From the NCBI GenBank assembly GCA_001566295.1, contig KQ964255.1, positions 1 through 64,000 of the forward strand: DNA of 64,000 nucleotides, given 5' to 3'. The notes under the pieces are model-generated. The model was given only the letters and a program-made list of their open reading frames with translations, had not been told where the DNA came from and searched no databases. Positions 55,045-64,000 of this stretch are shown in pieces (the stretch's first letter is position 1; each line of letters begins with the position of its first letter). A program made the position numbers and the translations under genes. Source of the stretch: Microdochium bolleyi (lineage: Eukaryota > Ascomycota > Sordariomycetes > Xylariales > Microdochiaceae).

Positions 55045-55714
55045 GTTGGCGGGCTGTAGGTCGTATCGACGAGGGATCTTTTCTTTTTTGTCCTTTGGGC
55101 TTCTTCGCCGCGTCTGCCGTTGTCGGACACTCGGGGTCGTTCGTCAAGATGGTCGTCGAAAGCTGGTGGTGGAGTTTCCAATTGACGTCGCTGCGATTGG
55201 ACGTGCAGTGCAGTCTCGGCCAGGGAGCTCTGTCAGTGGTCGGGCGGGAGGTGGGATAAGTGGGTCATCGTGAGCATCTGTACTGCGTGAGAGCAAGCTC
55301 GAAGAGTGTATTATGTCAGCAGCACGTCACGTGCATCCCTCTAGACAGACTGCGAGGACAAGCAGCACTCTCGATGGGAGCGCACAACGTGGACTGGTCA
55401 AACGTGAGAGTAATGGTAGCGGCAGCTGCTTCACATGCATCAGTGCTCCAGCCTGTAGTACGCATTGTGTGAAAATGGCATGATAAATCGCTATTCAATG
55501 CTCCGCGCTCCGATGTGCAGTGCAGTAAACAGACTCTGCGCCACAGATCCCGCTCTAGTCTCCCAAACTCCAGAAAACATTGAAAGTACAAAGACGCATC
55601 CTGATGAAGTCTCACGCCTGAGCATGATCTCAAACGAGGGGTATCACTTCCAACAAAATGCAACCAGTTGCAAAGGACAGCTGCTGCGAGGTGTTCTGTG
55701 GTCCGAGTGTGTCC
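55045..55714. other. Gene-free stretch
   Basis: 670 bp between the GRIM-19 start and the Fcp1 stop, both on minus. No gene recognised. Confidence 0.5.
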
Positions 55715-58195
55715 TCACTCGTCCATGGCAGCGGCCAGCTCCGCTTCGAGCTCCGCTTCCAGGCCATCGATGTCGTCGTCATCATCGTCCTCTGCTGATT
55801 GCGCGAACGCTGCAATATCCTTGTCCGCATCGTTTGATCTCGGTACGAGGTTGACTTCATCGTCATCTCCAGTCGCGCCTGGCGTGGGCAGCCCATTGCT
55901 CTCCGTGTCATCCTCGCCGACATTGTGTACATTGCGCAGGCCAGTCGTCCTGGTCTTGGCGAGCCGCTGTTTCTTCGCGAGCAGGCTTCCGTCGTCGCCA
56001 TCGTCACTGTCGTACTTGCGCTTCTTGCCAGACTCGTCATCGGTGTCGAAACCACGATCCACGCTCTCCAGGTCAGAGTCGTCCAAATCCGAGCCGAGCT
56101 CGTCCTCTAGCTCTTTGGCCATGTCAGCCCAGGCCGTCCGGCCTAATGCTCCTGGACTCTTCTCGCCATCTTGCAGCTCGGTCGGCATGACATCGGACAA
56201 GTCCTGGTCCTCAGGCTGCTCATCGTCGTCGAAACCAGCGTCTCCATCATCGTCATCGTCATCGTCCTCATCAGCATCTTCGCCTTGCTCGTCTTCGAAC
56301 AAATGCTGGCCAGACTGGACGACTGTGATTCGAGAATTGCTTGGCGGCGTGGTTGAGCCATCGCCACTTCCAATCGAGGCCCGCGCGGCGGCTGCTCGGT
56401 CTGACGGATGAACATCGATAAGATAGGGCCTCTCGTCGAGCTTCTTCCACTGCGCAATTGAATCTGCCAGCCAGTCCTGGTTGACAATCTTGATGTGTGG
56501 CATGCGAGCCGCTTGTTGAACCTTCTGCGTCCGTGGTCGAGAACTGCTAATGACGAGATGTGTGGTTTCGCTCGTGATGCGTGTGCTGATCTCCGTTCCG
56601 AAGCTCTCGGCCTGTAAGCCGATCTCCGTCCTGCGAACATCGGCACCGATAGGGACCAGTCCAGAGAGGACAATCTTAGTGCCTCTTAGGACACGTGACT
56701 TCAGGAAGGTCAGGATCTTGCCCGCATCAGGCACTGAGTCTGGGGCAATGTCGTCGGCTCGGTGATTTGTCGCGCGCGCATCGAACTGTTCAAAAAACGA
56801 CTTGTGCAGGTTGGCCAGGTGTCGCTCGAGATATATCAGCTCCTGGTCATCGTCTCGCAGCAGGTTGTGGCGGTGGTGGTGGTTCAAATGGTCTACGTCT
56901 CCGTTCGAGGCAGGCTTGGAGTCGTCCTTGGTCTCTGCCACTTTCTTCTCGGCCGCTTCGTCTTCTTTATCCAACTGTTTCTGCAGATGCAGGAGAGGTC
57001 TGTCTGTGAGCTGTCTCTCCAGAGTCCTCTCCTGCTCTTCAGCCTGTAGTTGCAGAATGATCGTCTCGTCGCTGCTGGTCGCTAGCGCCTTCTCGTGCTC
57101 AGCAATAGACTTGCTATTCTCCACACTCTCCGCACTCTCGAGCTTTGGCGGTGGTTTCGCCGTGAGTTCAGGTAGAGGGGACGGCGCCAGGATGTCTTCG
57201 CGCTTGGGTAGGAAACTGGAGTTGATGTCGCCGATTCCCTTGAAGAAGTCGTAGGGTGTCACTTTGATCAGGTTCGACCGGTTCTGTGGCCACACGTCGG
57301 CTCGGTCGTCAATGACAACGACCATGTTTGTGCTGACGGGGAACAACCGTTGCAGACTCTTGGCCGTCATGCTACCGTTCTCATCTCTGCTTATGACACG
57401 ATTGCCAAACAGCTTCTGAGTCGGGTCAACAATCTTTGCGATGTTCAGAGCATAGGCGCGCGTACCCATTGTGTAAACGTGCAGCTCAAAGAGTTCGGCG
57501 ATGTTCTCGAGGAATTCAGCCAGGCCTGGGCGCATCTTGATGTAGTACCAGCAGCCACTCGCAAGCCCCCGAGGGCCATCGTCGAGCTGAAAACTTCTAA
57601 CTTCCTTGACCGCCTCGTAGTTGGGGTTCTCGGGGTCGCGTTGCCACTCGCCCACTGTGGGCTCGATGCAGGCGTGGATAATGGTCTGATCGAGATCGAC
57701 GACCAAGCTGAGTTTGCGGTCCTTGAGCAGTCGCTTCTGTAGAGACATTTCCGCGCGGATAGCCTGGTCCGAGCTGACTGTCAGAGAGACGTTGTCGTGG
57801 ACCATTGCCACAGTCGCGCGCGAGGTGTCGAGCTGTTCGGAAGCATAATTGGCTTCCTTCATGTCCTTGCCGCAGATGGCGCAGAGACCCGCGTACTGCA
57901 CCTCATGGCTGCAGGCTTCTTCTATTGTGATGAGCTGCTGGTCGCTCTCGATGACGTCGCCCTGCTTGACGCGCCACTTGAGGATCTTTCCTTCGGCAGG
58001 GCTGTCCCAGTCGGCATATCCGGTCTCGATATCGACGCGATCCTGCTCATACTCTTGGTGGACTACACGTTTAAACTTGTAGCTGTACTGTAGGACCGGC
58101 TCCTTCTTGGAGATGTCGTCGCCGACGTTCTTCAGGATTTTGGTGATGGTGATGGGATAGGAGAGCGCAGCTCCCAGCTTTAGTGTTTTTCCCAT
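55715..58195 (-). CDS. RNA polymerase II CTD phosphatase Fcp1
   Basis: 826-residue single-exon protein starting MGKTLKLGAALSYP at ATG 58195; the frame stays open to 58345, but this start gives the family N-terminus. Residues about 1-95 form a lipoyl-like domain (DSPAEGKILKWRVKQGDVIE). A Cys pair (AGLCAICGK) at 105-108 follows. The FCPH phosphatase signature DLDQT is at 167-171, with DLDQTIIHA, GWCWYYIKMRPGL-type substrate contacts (CWYYIKMRPGLAEFLENIAE) and VVVIDDRADVWP. After a charged linker a BRCT domain runs at about 570-660 (LSGLVPIGADVRRTEIGLQA; TTHLVISSS; VNQDWLADSI). The C-terminus is a long acidic Asp/Glu tail, the position of TFIIF-binding in yeast Fcp1. Dephosphorylates Ser2/Ser5 of the CTD to recycle Pol II; nuclear. 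Confidence 0.95.
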   Translation of the reverse strand: MGKTLKLGAALSYPITITKILKNVGDDISKKEPVLQYSYKFKRVVHQEYEQDRVDIETGYADWDSPAEGKILKWRVKQGDVIESDQQLITIEEACSHEVQYAGLCAICGKDMKEANYASEQLDTSRATVAMVHDNVSLTVSSDQAIRAEMSLQKRLLKDRKLSLVVDLDQTIIHACIEPTVGEWQRDPENPNYEAVKEVRSFQLDDGPRGLASGCWYYIKMRPGLAEFLENIAELFELHVYTMGTRAYALNIAKIVDPTQKLFGNRVISRDENGSMTAKSLQRLFPVSTNMVVVIDDRADVWPQNRSNLIKVTPYDFFKGIGDINSSFLPKREDILAPSPLPELTAKPPPKLESAESVENSKSIAEHEKALATSSDETIILQLQAEEQERTLERQLTDRPLLHLQKQLDKEDEAAEKKVAETKDDSKPASNGDVDHLNHHHRHNLLRDDDQELIYLERHLANLHKSFFEQFDARATNHRADDIAPDSVPDAGKILTFLKSRVLRGTKIVLSGLVPIGADVRRTEIGLQAESFGTEISTRITSETTHLVISSSRPRTQKVQQAARMPHIKIVNQDWLADSIAQWKKLDERPYLIDVHPSDRAAAARASIGSGDGSTTPPSNSRITVVQSGQHLFEDEQGEDADEDDDDDDDGDAGFDDDEQPEDQDLSDVMPTELQDGEKSPGALGRTAWADMAKELEDELGSDLDDSDLESVDRGFDTDDESGKKRKYDSDDGDDGSLLAKKQRLAKTRTTGLRNVHNVGEDDTESNGLPTPGATGDDDEVNLVPRSNDADKDIAAFAQSAEDDDDDDIDGLEAELEAELAAAMDE

Positions 58196-59699
58196 CCTGG
58201 ACCTTGAACTGGTGGTGCTGTGGGTGCATGCGCAAGTGAACTGTTCCCTGGAAGTGCCAGGGGAAGCAGATGTTAGCACAGGCCAGGTCACAGGACGAAT
58301 AACCGAGGAACCGTGATTTGGGCTTCGACATGGAACACAGCCCAAGGCGAAGACGTCAAACAGGCATGGGCTTGCTCCCCCTTGGGTATTCTTCTAGACA
58401 GGATTGTTTGTCGCGACTTACTGTTTCAATTGCTAGCGTAGGGTATGTAGCTCGGCCGATATGGGTTTGTGGTGGTGCGGCGAGTGTGCAAGTAGCGGCG
58501 GGAGCGGCTGTCGCATGGCCACGCCAAGCAAGCTTGGATCTATGGCAAACAGCGTGTGATGCGATTGGCAAAGGGAGGATGTTGTCGGGAGGAGGGTGTC
58601 GTTGGCGTCGAGTGTCGTGGCTCGCCGACGGGGCCGGGATGGCAGTGCTTTATCGGAGTTGTTTGACGCGATGCGATATGATGCGATGCGATGCTGGCTG
58701 CTGGAGGGGAGAGAGCTCTTGGTGCGACTGACTGACCAGGGGCGCGGCCCAAGGTACAAAGAGCTTGGGGGAGCTTCCAGCTTTAAAGGGCGGTCCAGCC
58801 AATCAGGCAGTGGTGCAGGTGCTGACTAGCCGTGCTGGGGGGACCCCCGACGTAATCGAGCAACACTCGTTGTGGATCTCTGCTGTGGTGCAGCACAAGT
58901 CAGTCGGTACAGTCCGGGTACCCGGGGCTCGGGAGTGCGAAAGTACAGAGGCAGGCAAGACACGAGTAACGATACCTGCATCCACGCGAGCACAAAGTCT
59001 CCTGCTGGCCGACTCCACCACCACCCGGCTCCACGCTGGGACGCTCAGGAGACAGAGAGTGTTGACGTCTGGGTTTCGGGAGAAGGGACTGGTTGATCCT
59101 TACCTGTTTGCACCTCCAATCTCGAGGTGCACATTGGCGTCTTGGTCAAGAACGTCAAGCAGTGTTATGCCTGGGGCGGAATGGTTGTGGGATAGTCGTC
59201 CATGCGCGTGGCCTCTTGTGCGGCCAATGATGTGTAATGGTTGAGTGACGAAGACGTTGGCGAGCCCGGGAGTGCGACAGATGAAAAAGACAGATGGAAA
59301 TGTGCCCCGGAGTAGAGCGTACTGACGGAAATCGTGTCGTGTAGCCTGGGAGTGTGTGTGTGTGTGACTACGACAAAAGCAGAGTGGGACTTGAATGAGG
59401 CTGGACTCTCGTCATTGCTGGCTCTCTCCAATGCTTGGGTGGGGGCTCAGCTTGCGTAAACAGCCACGAGATTGCGGGGGGAATCCCACGCCTTTTGTAC
59501 TCGGTACTTTGTGCGTGCAGTGCAACCTGCGACCCCATCTTCTCCAACTTGGATGCTGGTGATCAGCTCGCCTGCAGCATGCAGGTGTGGACTCGCAACT
59601 ATGGGTCGTCTGTTTGCAGCAGGCATTATTCGTTATATGGCTCGGACATCGACATTGTGTATTGTATTGTCTTGTATTGTACTTCTGTTCTGAAACCCA
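58196..59699. other. Gene-free stretch
   Basis: 1.5 kb between the Fcp1 start and the S10 peptidase stop, both minus. It contains a GATGC-type repeat near 58670-58695, a GT microsatellite at 59352-59366 and an ATTGT-rich patch near 59655-59685. No gene recognised. Confidence 0.5.
59352..59366. repeat. GT microsatellite
   Basis: A short perfect GT run in intergenic DNA. Confidence 0.75.
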
Positions 59700-61833
59700 T
59701 CACAACTCGCCAACCTCGTCATCCTCGGTATCCACGACATAGAAGTCCCGAACAGCGACCTCGCCCTTCTGCACCTTCGCCCACACCTCGGGCCTGCACG
59801 AGTCGGGCTTGAGCACGTAGCACTTCTGCTCCGGCCACGGCGGCGGCATGTTCACGACCTCCCACGTGTCCCGCGGCCCCGTCGTGCTGTACTCGTCCGA
59901 CGTCGTGGCCGAGCCCGTCGCGATGTCGAGCCCGAACGTGGCCCGCCGGAAGATCTCGTGCGCCGCCGCCGGCTGGTACCGCGGCACCTCGTGCCCGGCC
60001 TGGAACACCCGCGTGAAGCTGAAGTTGCCCAGCTGCCGCGTCATCCCCATCCACCCGTGGCCCGGCGTCTGGTCGTCGTCGTCGACGCGGAACTCGGCGT
60101 ACCCGGCCTCGGCGAACTCGCGCTGCCGCGAGTACGGCACCCCGAGCGACGCCATCTCCCCGCCGACCCAGTTGCACGCGTAGTCGCGGTCCCCGTACAT
60201 CATGTGCACCTTGACGCCCGAGTCGAGCAGGTACGCGATGCCCTCGAGGAACCCGCCGTGGATGATGTCCCGCGTGCCCATGAAGTCCTGCGCCACGGCC
60301 GGCGACGAGGCCGTGAAGTTGACCGGCACGCCCAGCGCCTGCTGCACAGATGCCTGCGTCAGGTATCCCTGCATCGTCGGCGGCGGGAACGGGTCGTAGT
60401 GCGGGTGCGCGATGTCATACCAGCCTCGGGATTCAGCCGCCGGCAGACCGCCCTTGTATGTCATCCACGGCGTGATGGCACACTTGACGGCCTCGTCGCT
60501 GCAGATGTCGCTGATGTTCTTTCCGGCCGCCACGCTCGCAGCAGCCTCCGAGACGATTCCCAGCGAGGCCATGATCGGGTCGCTGTCCCTGAGCGCGTCC
60601 GCGCACGCCTTGACCTTCTCTCGGCAGCCTCCCTCCGCGACCCAGGCCGCCTGCAAGTCCCGGTAGACCGTCTCGTTGAAGACCTGGATCCCATATGTGT
60701 TCTTGTGCGGGAAACTGATGAAGCTCTCGATCTGACGCACCATGTCGATCCCGCCATTCACAATGCCCAGCGTGTCCAGACGCAGATAGTGCGCGTCCTT
60801 CTCCTTGCCCTTCCCACTCCTGATCTTGTCGTTCTGCTTCTGAAAATAGCTCATGAAGCCAGGGCCGTAGTGCCCACCGTAGCTCTCCGCCCACAAACTG
60901 ATACCATTGTCACTCGGCTTGTAATGTGGGAACTCAAAAAACCACGTCTGCACGAAATGCCACAGCGCGTGCGCCGCATGCGTCGTCCGGTGTGACGTCC
61001 GCTTGGGATTCTGGCTACTGTACGTTCCCAGGCCCCTCCCGCGGTTCAAATCGGGCTTGGGCATCTGTGCCCTCGGCATGTCCCTCGGCAACTCCTCGTA
61101 CAAGGGATCTGGGTCGTCCCAGCCCCCTACATCCCCTTCCTCGGGATACCGCACGGAGAAGTTGGTCGGCGTGTCGTACGAGAAGCCGACCTGCACGGGC
61201 TGGTCGAGGAAGAGCATGTTGACCTCGTTGTTCCAGGCCCATGGGTTGTGCACGGTGGATTTGGAGTCCGGGCCGATGAAGCAAGGGCCGAGTTCCTCGA
61301 GGAGGCCCATCATCGAGGATCCTCCCGGTCCGCCGTTGAGCCAGATCGACAAGGGCGCGTTGGCCGGGTCATGGCGGGACTCGAAGAACCAGAAGAAGCT
61401 GTTGCCGATTTGTCAGTGAGTGAGTAAGTCGTCGTGGAGATGAGGTGAGGTGTAGCGGCACGTACGTGTTGATCGGGTAGTCCTGCTTCTCTCCCGTCCC
61501 ATCGCCAGTGCCGTCGTCGAGGGTTCCGGGCGGGAGATGCACGTATCCCGAGTACGACTTGACTCCGGGTGTCGTCTCGCAGATATGGGGCTGTCAGGAA
61601 CCATCAGCAAGTGCATGTCGCGAGTTCAGAAGGTACTTCTTTCGGCGAATGATCCCCAGGGAGTGTACAAGGACAGAAAAATAAAGGTCACTGACCTCCT
61701 TGAACGAGATGGTGACGTTCTCATGGAACTTGGATTTCAGCCAAGTGATGCCCTCGCGCGGAGGGGGAAACTGCGCGGTCGCGAGGGAGGATAAGAGTGG
61801 CAGGAGTGCCAGTCTGCAGCCTACAGAAGCCAT
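59700..61833 (-). CDS. Secreted serine carboxypeptidase, family S10
   Basis: Exons 61696-61833, 61466-61590 and 59700-61398, introns of 105 and 67 nt (GTCAGT...CAG; GTACGT...CAG), 653 residues. A signal peptide (MASVGCRLALLPLLSSLATA) begins the chain. S10 hallmarks: FFWFFESRHDPANAPLSIWL followed by NGGPGGSSMMG at 109-119, where the usual Cys of GGPGCSS is Gly; catalytic Ser260 in AESYGGHY; Asp491/493 in YGDRDYACNW; His557 in AGHEVP. An extra insert of about 50 residues (DPLYEELPRDMPRAQMPKPD region, 180-225) precedes the catalytic Ser. The enzyme releases C-terminal residues, in vacuole or outside the cell. It could in principle trim dibasic ends of peptides, but it is 30 kb from the precursor gene and no link is shown. 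Confidence 0.92.
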
Positions 61834-63080
61834 TTTCGAATGGTTGTGAGTCTGCTCGACTTCGCGGCGGTGGGATCAATGTCCTGGCTTTAGATTTCTC
61901 GCCGTGAAGGCTTGCCGTTGGTGGACACTTTCCACCTCTGCTCCGTGGGCTGTCGATTCAATTGAGGTCGGCACAGGTCCAATTGGAGGATAGCTTTAAG
62001 GCATAAAAGCTGCCCAGTACTTGTCGGAAGTCGCGATCTTTATCAATCCTGCTCCCAGCTCCGACGGTGACGACAATTCGGCTCTGATTACGCGTCTTAT
62101 CAGGCAAGGCACGCAGGAACAATGGTCATGAAGCAGGCAGCAGTTCCCCAATCTCACCGTGCCAGTGAGATCCCTTCCTCCCCGGGCGGTGATGATCCCG
62201 ACGACCGGAGATTTTGAAGCTTGGTCGAGCCCTAACGCCGACCTTCCTCTTTCGAACTCCGACGCTGCAGCTGGTCGGAGTGTGGTGTGTGGGGCATCGT
62301 TCAAGCCGCACGCAGACCTTTGGTCCCCGAATCGCGGGCCGGGGTCCGGGTCATACAAACGGCAGAGGAACTGGCGTTGGGGTTCATTGACTCCAAGATC
62401 ATCTTCGAGTGAGTTGAGACTATCAGATTTGCAGCACCTACCTACATCTGACAGGATCTTCTGGTGGGTTTCTACATAAATTGTGACACGGCTAAGCCTC
62501 GGTCTTGGGACAATGACGTAGTCGGACAGGCTACCCTGCACGTTTACAACGCGGTGATGCTGGGTTGCGGAACAGACATGACGACACCCGTGTATGGTTG
62601 AGAACAACTTGCTACTGATTCAGGTAGCTACGTGACAGTCTTTCTAGGTGCCCGTTCTTCCCAACTGTGCCGTTAAGCGGACAAGGCTTGGGCTACCATT
62701 CGTGTTGAGGTTGCCGATTGGTTTTTTGGTTTTATTTTTTTCACCATTTTGAGAAATTTGACATATAATCAAAAACTGTCCAACAGTACAGCGTTACTTA
62801 GAGAAAACCGATCCCGTCCTATGAGTTCTCTTGCTTGTCATTTTATTCAGGACATCTCGGAAAATAGCACTAAGTATTGGCACGGAAGAATTTAACCTCT
62901 GTCACATTGGCGCGTGGTAGTTGAACAACAAGATATTTGCAACACATGAACTTGAATACTGAGATTTTACCGCGTGGTATTCTTCACCAACGCAGCACAT
63001 TTCGGTCATTGAGGAACATATTGTAGTCTCTGCCCAATTGGTTCCAACCCAGTACCAGACACTAAATCAACATTCAGCTC
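61834..63080. other. Gene-free stretch, AT-rich on the right
   Basis: 1.25 kb between the S10 peptidase start and the helicase stop. From about 62640 to 63060 the DNA is clearly AT-richer. A 203-codon minus frame at 61996-62607 lacks domain character. No repeat identified by eye. Confidence 0.5.
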
Positions 63081-64000
63081 CTATGTGTCCCTCTTCCCCC
63101 TGAAGAAGCCACTCAACTTGCCCATCATCTGTCCCAGCCCACCCTTCTCGCTGCCCTCCACCAGCCCTCCCTGGATCCAACCCGGCAGCTTGCCCCTGAT
63201 CCGCGGCGTGCCGTACCTCCGGTCCACGAGCACGATCGAGGCATAGTCGTCCTTGTGCCTGATCGCGCGGCCGATGCTCTGATTCACAGCTCTCATGCAC
63301 GCGTTCTCGTAGAAGTCCCGAGACGCCTGCTTTGCTTTCGCAAGGGCCTCGCTCCTCGGCATTGGTGACCACGATGGTGGCGTAACAGGCTGGTTCCCTG
63401 CGTCTTCTCCCGCCGCGGCGGCATCAGACGGCGGGGTGGTGAGCCGCTTCAGCGTCGTCGACTCGATGTACTCGATCCGCGCCTTCCAGTCCGGCGAGTT
63501 GATGTTTGGGTATGGCAGGCCGACGATGACGACGCACCGGCCCAGCCGGTCGGAGAAGTTGATGCCCTCGCTCATCTTGCCGCCCACGACACTCAGGAGC
63601 AGTGCCCCGTTTGTGGTCTTCTTGGCTTGGGGAGTGGGAGTGTTGACAGTTCTCGATATGCTCGAGGGTGGTGGCTGAGTCGCCTCCCCTGCTGTGCCGA
63701 GAATGGCCTGCGTGTATTTCTCCAGGACATCGTCAATCGAACCGCCTTTCGGCTCACTAAAGACCTCCTTCTTTGCTTTCAGGCGCTCCCAGATCGACTT
63801 CGGTTCGGCTGGCGTGCGGCTACTCCAGGCAGCCACAACCTCGTCGAGGTAGCCGTAGCTCGGGAAGAAGACTACCACGCCATCCGGGACGACCGTGCAG
63901 ATGTTGAGGATTGCCAGGCCCAGCTCTCTGACCATGGCCTTGTCGCCTCTCCGTTGGAAGCTGAACTCGAAAGGGATGCCGCTGCTGTCTGAAGTAGGTT
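63081..64000 (-). CDS. Chl1/DDX11-family DNA helicase, C-terminal part
   Basis: Partial gene: 306 codons from the right edge to the stop at 63081; the N-terminus lies beyond 64000. Iron-sulfur superfamily 2 helicase with roles in sister-chromatid cohesion and genome stability, nuclear. The visible part covers the second RecA-like lobe: GIPFEFSFQRRGDKAM, ICTVVPDGVVVFFPSYGYLD (motif IV region), LLSVVGGKMSEGINFSDRLG (motif V), VIVGLPYPNINSPD, NACMRAVNQSIGRAIRHKDD (motif VI) and YASIVLVDRRYGTPRIRGKL. The PNINSP and GRAIRH elements fit Chl1 well; FANCJ/RTEL1 relatives are less likely. A Pro/Thr/Ala-rich insert (about 63670-63730, QPPPSSISRTVNTPTP) and another (PSDAAAAGEDAGNQPVTPPS) interrupt the core, as often in fungal orthologues. 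Confidence 0.92.
   Translation of the reverse strand, partial: PTSDSSGIPFEFSFQRRGDKAMVRELGLAILNICTVVPDGVVVFFPSYGYLDEVVAAWSSRTPAEPKSIWERLKAKKEVFSEPKGGSIDDVLEKYTQAILGTAGEATQPPPSSISRTVNTPTPQAKKTTNGALLLSVVGGKMSEGINFSDRLGRCVVIVGLPYPNINSPDWKARIEYIESTTLKRLTTPPSDAAAAGEDAGNQPVTPPSWSPMPRSEALAKAKQASRDFYENACMRAVNQSIGRAIRHKDDYASIVLVDRRYGTPRIRGKLPGWIQGGLVEGSEKGGLGQMMGKLSGFFRGKRDT

Noticed and set aside
54304..55059. 251-codon plus-strand frame over the GRIM-19 first intron and exon 1
   Set aside because: Ser/Arg/Pro-rich, no domain character, antisense to a well-supported exon; reads as chance in GC-rich DNA.
61996..62607. 203-codon minus-strand frame near the AT-rich region
   Set aside because: No motif or family and no splice context.
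1..64000. tRNA genes
   Set aside because: Box B-like GGTTCGA strings were noticed, but none had a matching box A and foldable arms.

Overview
The window is nuclear DNA from a filamentous ascomycete, most likely a Sordariomycete (inference). Genes are about 2.5 kb apart, introns are mostly 58-280 nt with GTAAGT/GTATGY/GTACGT donors and CTGAC-like branch sites, and fungal families (CAP10, UstYa/DUF3328, kexin-processed repeat peptide) sit among ordinary eukaryotic genes. I support 26 protein genes; the last runs off the right edge. No tRNA, rRNA, CRISPR or intact transposon was recognised. All splice models were made by eye and checked for frame and GT/AG only.

Layout. 1-6.2 kb: three minus-strand proteins of unknown family. 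7-12.8 kb: mitochondrial IF-2, a divergent two-helix membrane protein and a small single-pass protein. 13.2-20 kb: a calpain-like protease and a CAP10/GT90 glycosyltransferase. 22.9-24.1 kb: PP28-family phosphoprotein. 25-31.3 kb: arylsulfotransferase-like protein, a secreted precursor with nine copies of a 14-residue kexin-cleavable repeat, and, divergently, a UstYa-family oxidase. 31.6-38.6 kb: protein-isoaspartate methyltransferase, Bsd2-type NEDD4 adaptor and a Baeyer-Villiger monooxygenase. 39-46.3 kb: four diverged tandem paralogues of an unrecognised family, each with one late phase-1 intron, separated by gene-poor, AT-richer DNA. 47.2-64 kb: Cbp6/UQCC2, citrate carrier, a proline-rich unknown, complex I GRIM-19, CTD phosphatase Fcp1, an S10 carboxypeptidase and the C-terminal half of a Chl1/DDX11 helicase.

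The main find is the 25-31 kb locus. The precursor (signal peptide, nine near-identical units ending in ESYLPS and separated by KR/RR) next to a UstYa protein with two HxxHC motifs has the architecture of a dikaritin-type fungal RiPP locus. I do not recognise the YLPS core. The flanking arylsulfotransferase and, more loosely, the Baeyer-Villiger enzyme are candidate tailoring enzymes. No P450, transporter or zinc-cluster regulator is visible, so this is a minimal or split cluster. The second interest is the four-gene tandem family at 39-46 kb, three of whose members have a TATA-like box about 100-130 bp before the start.
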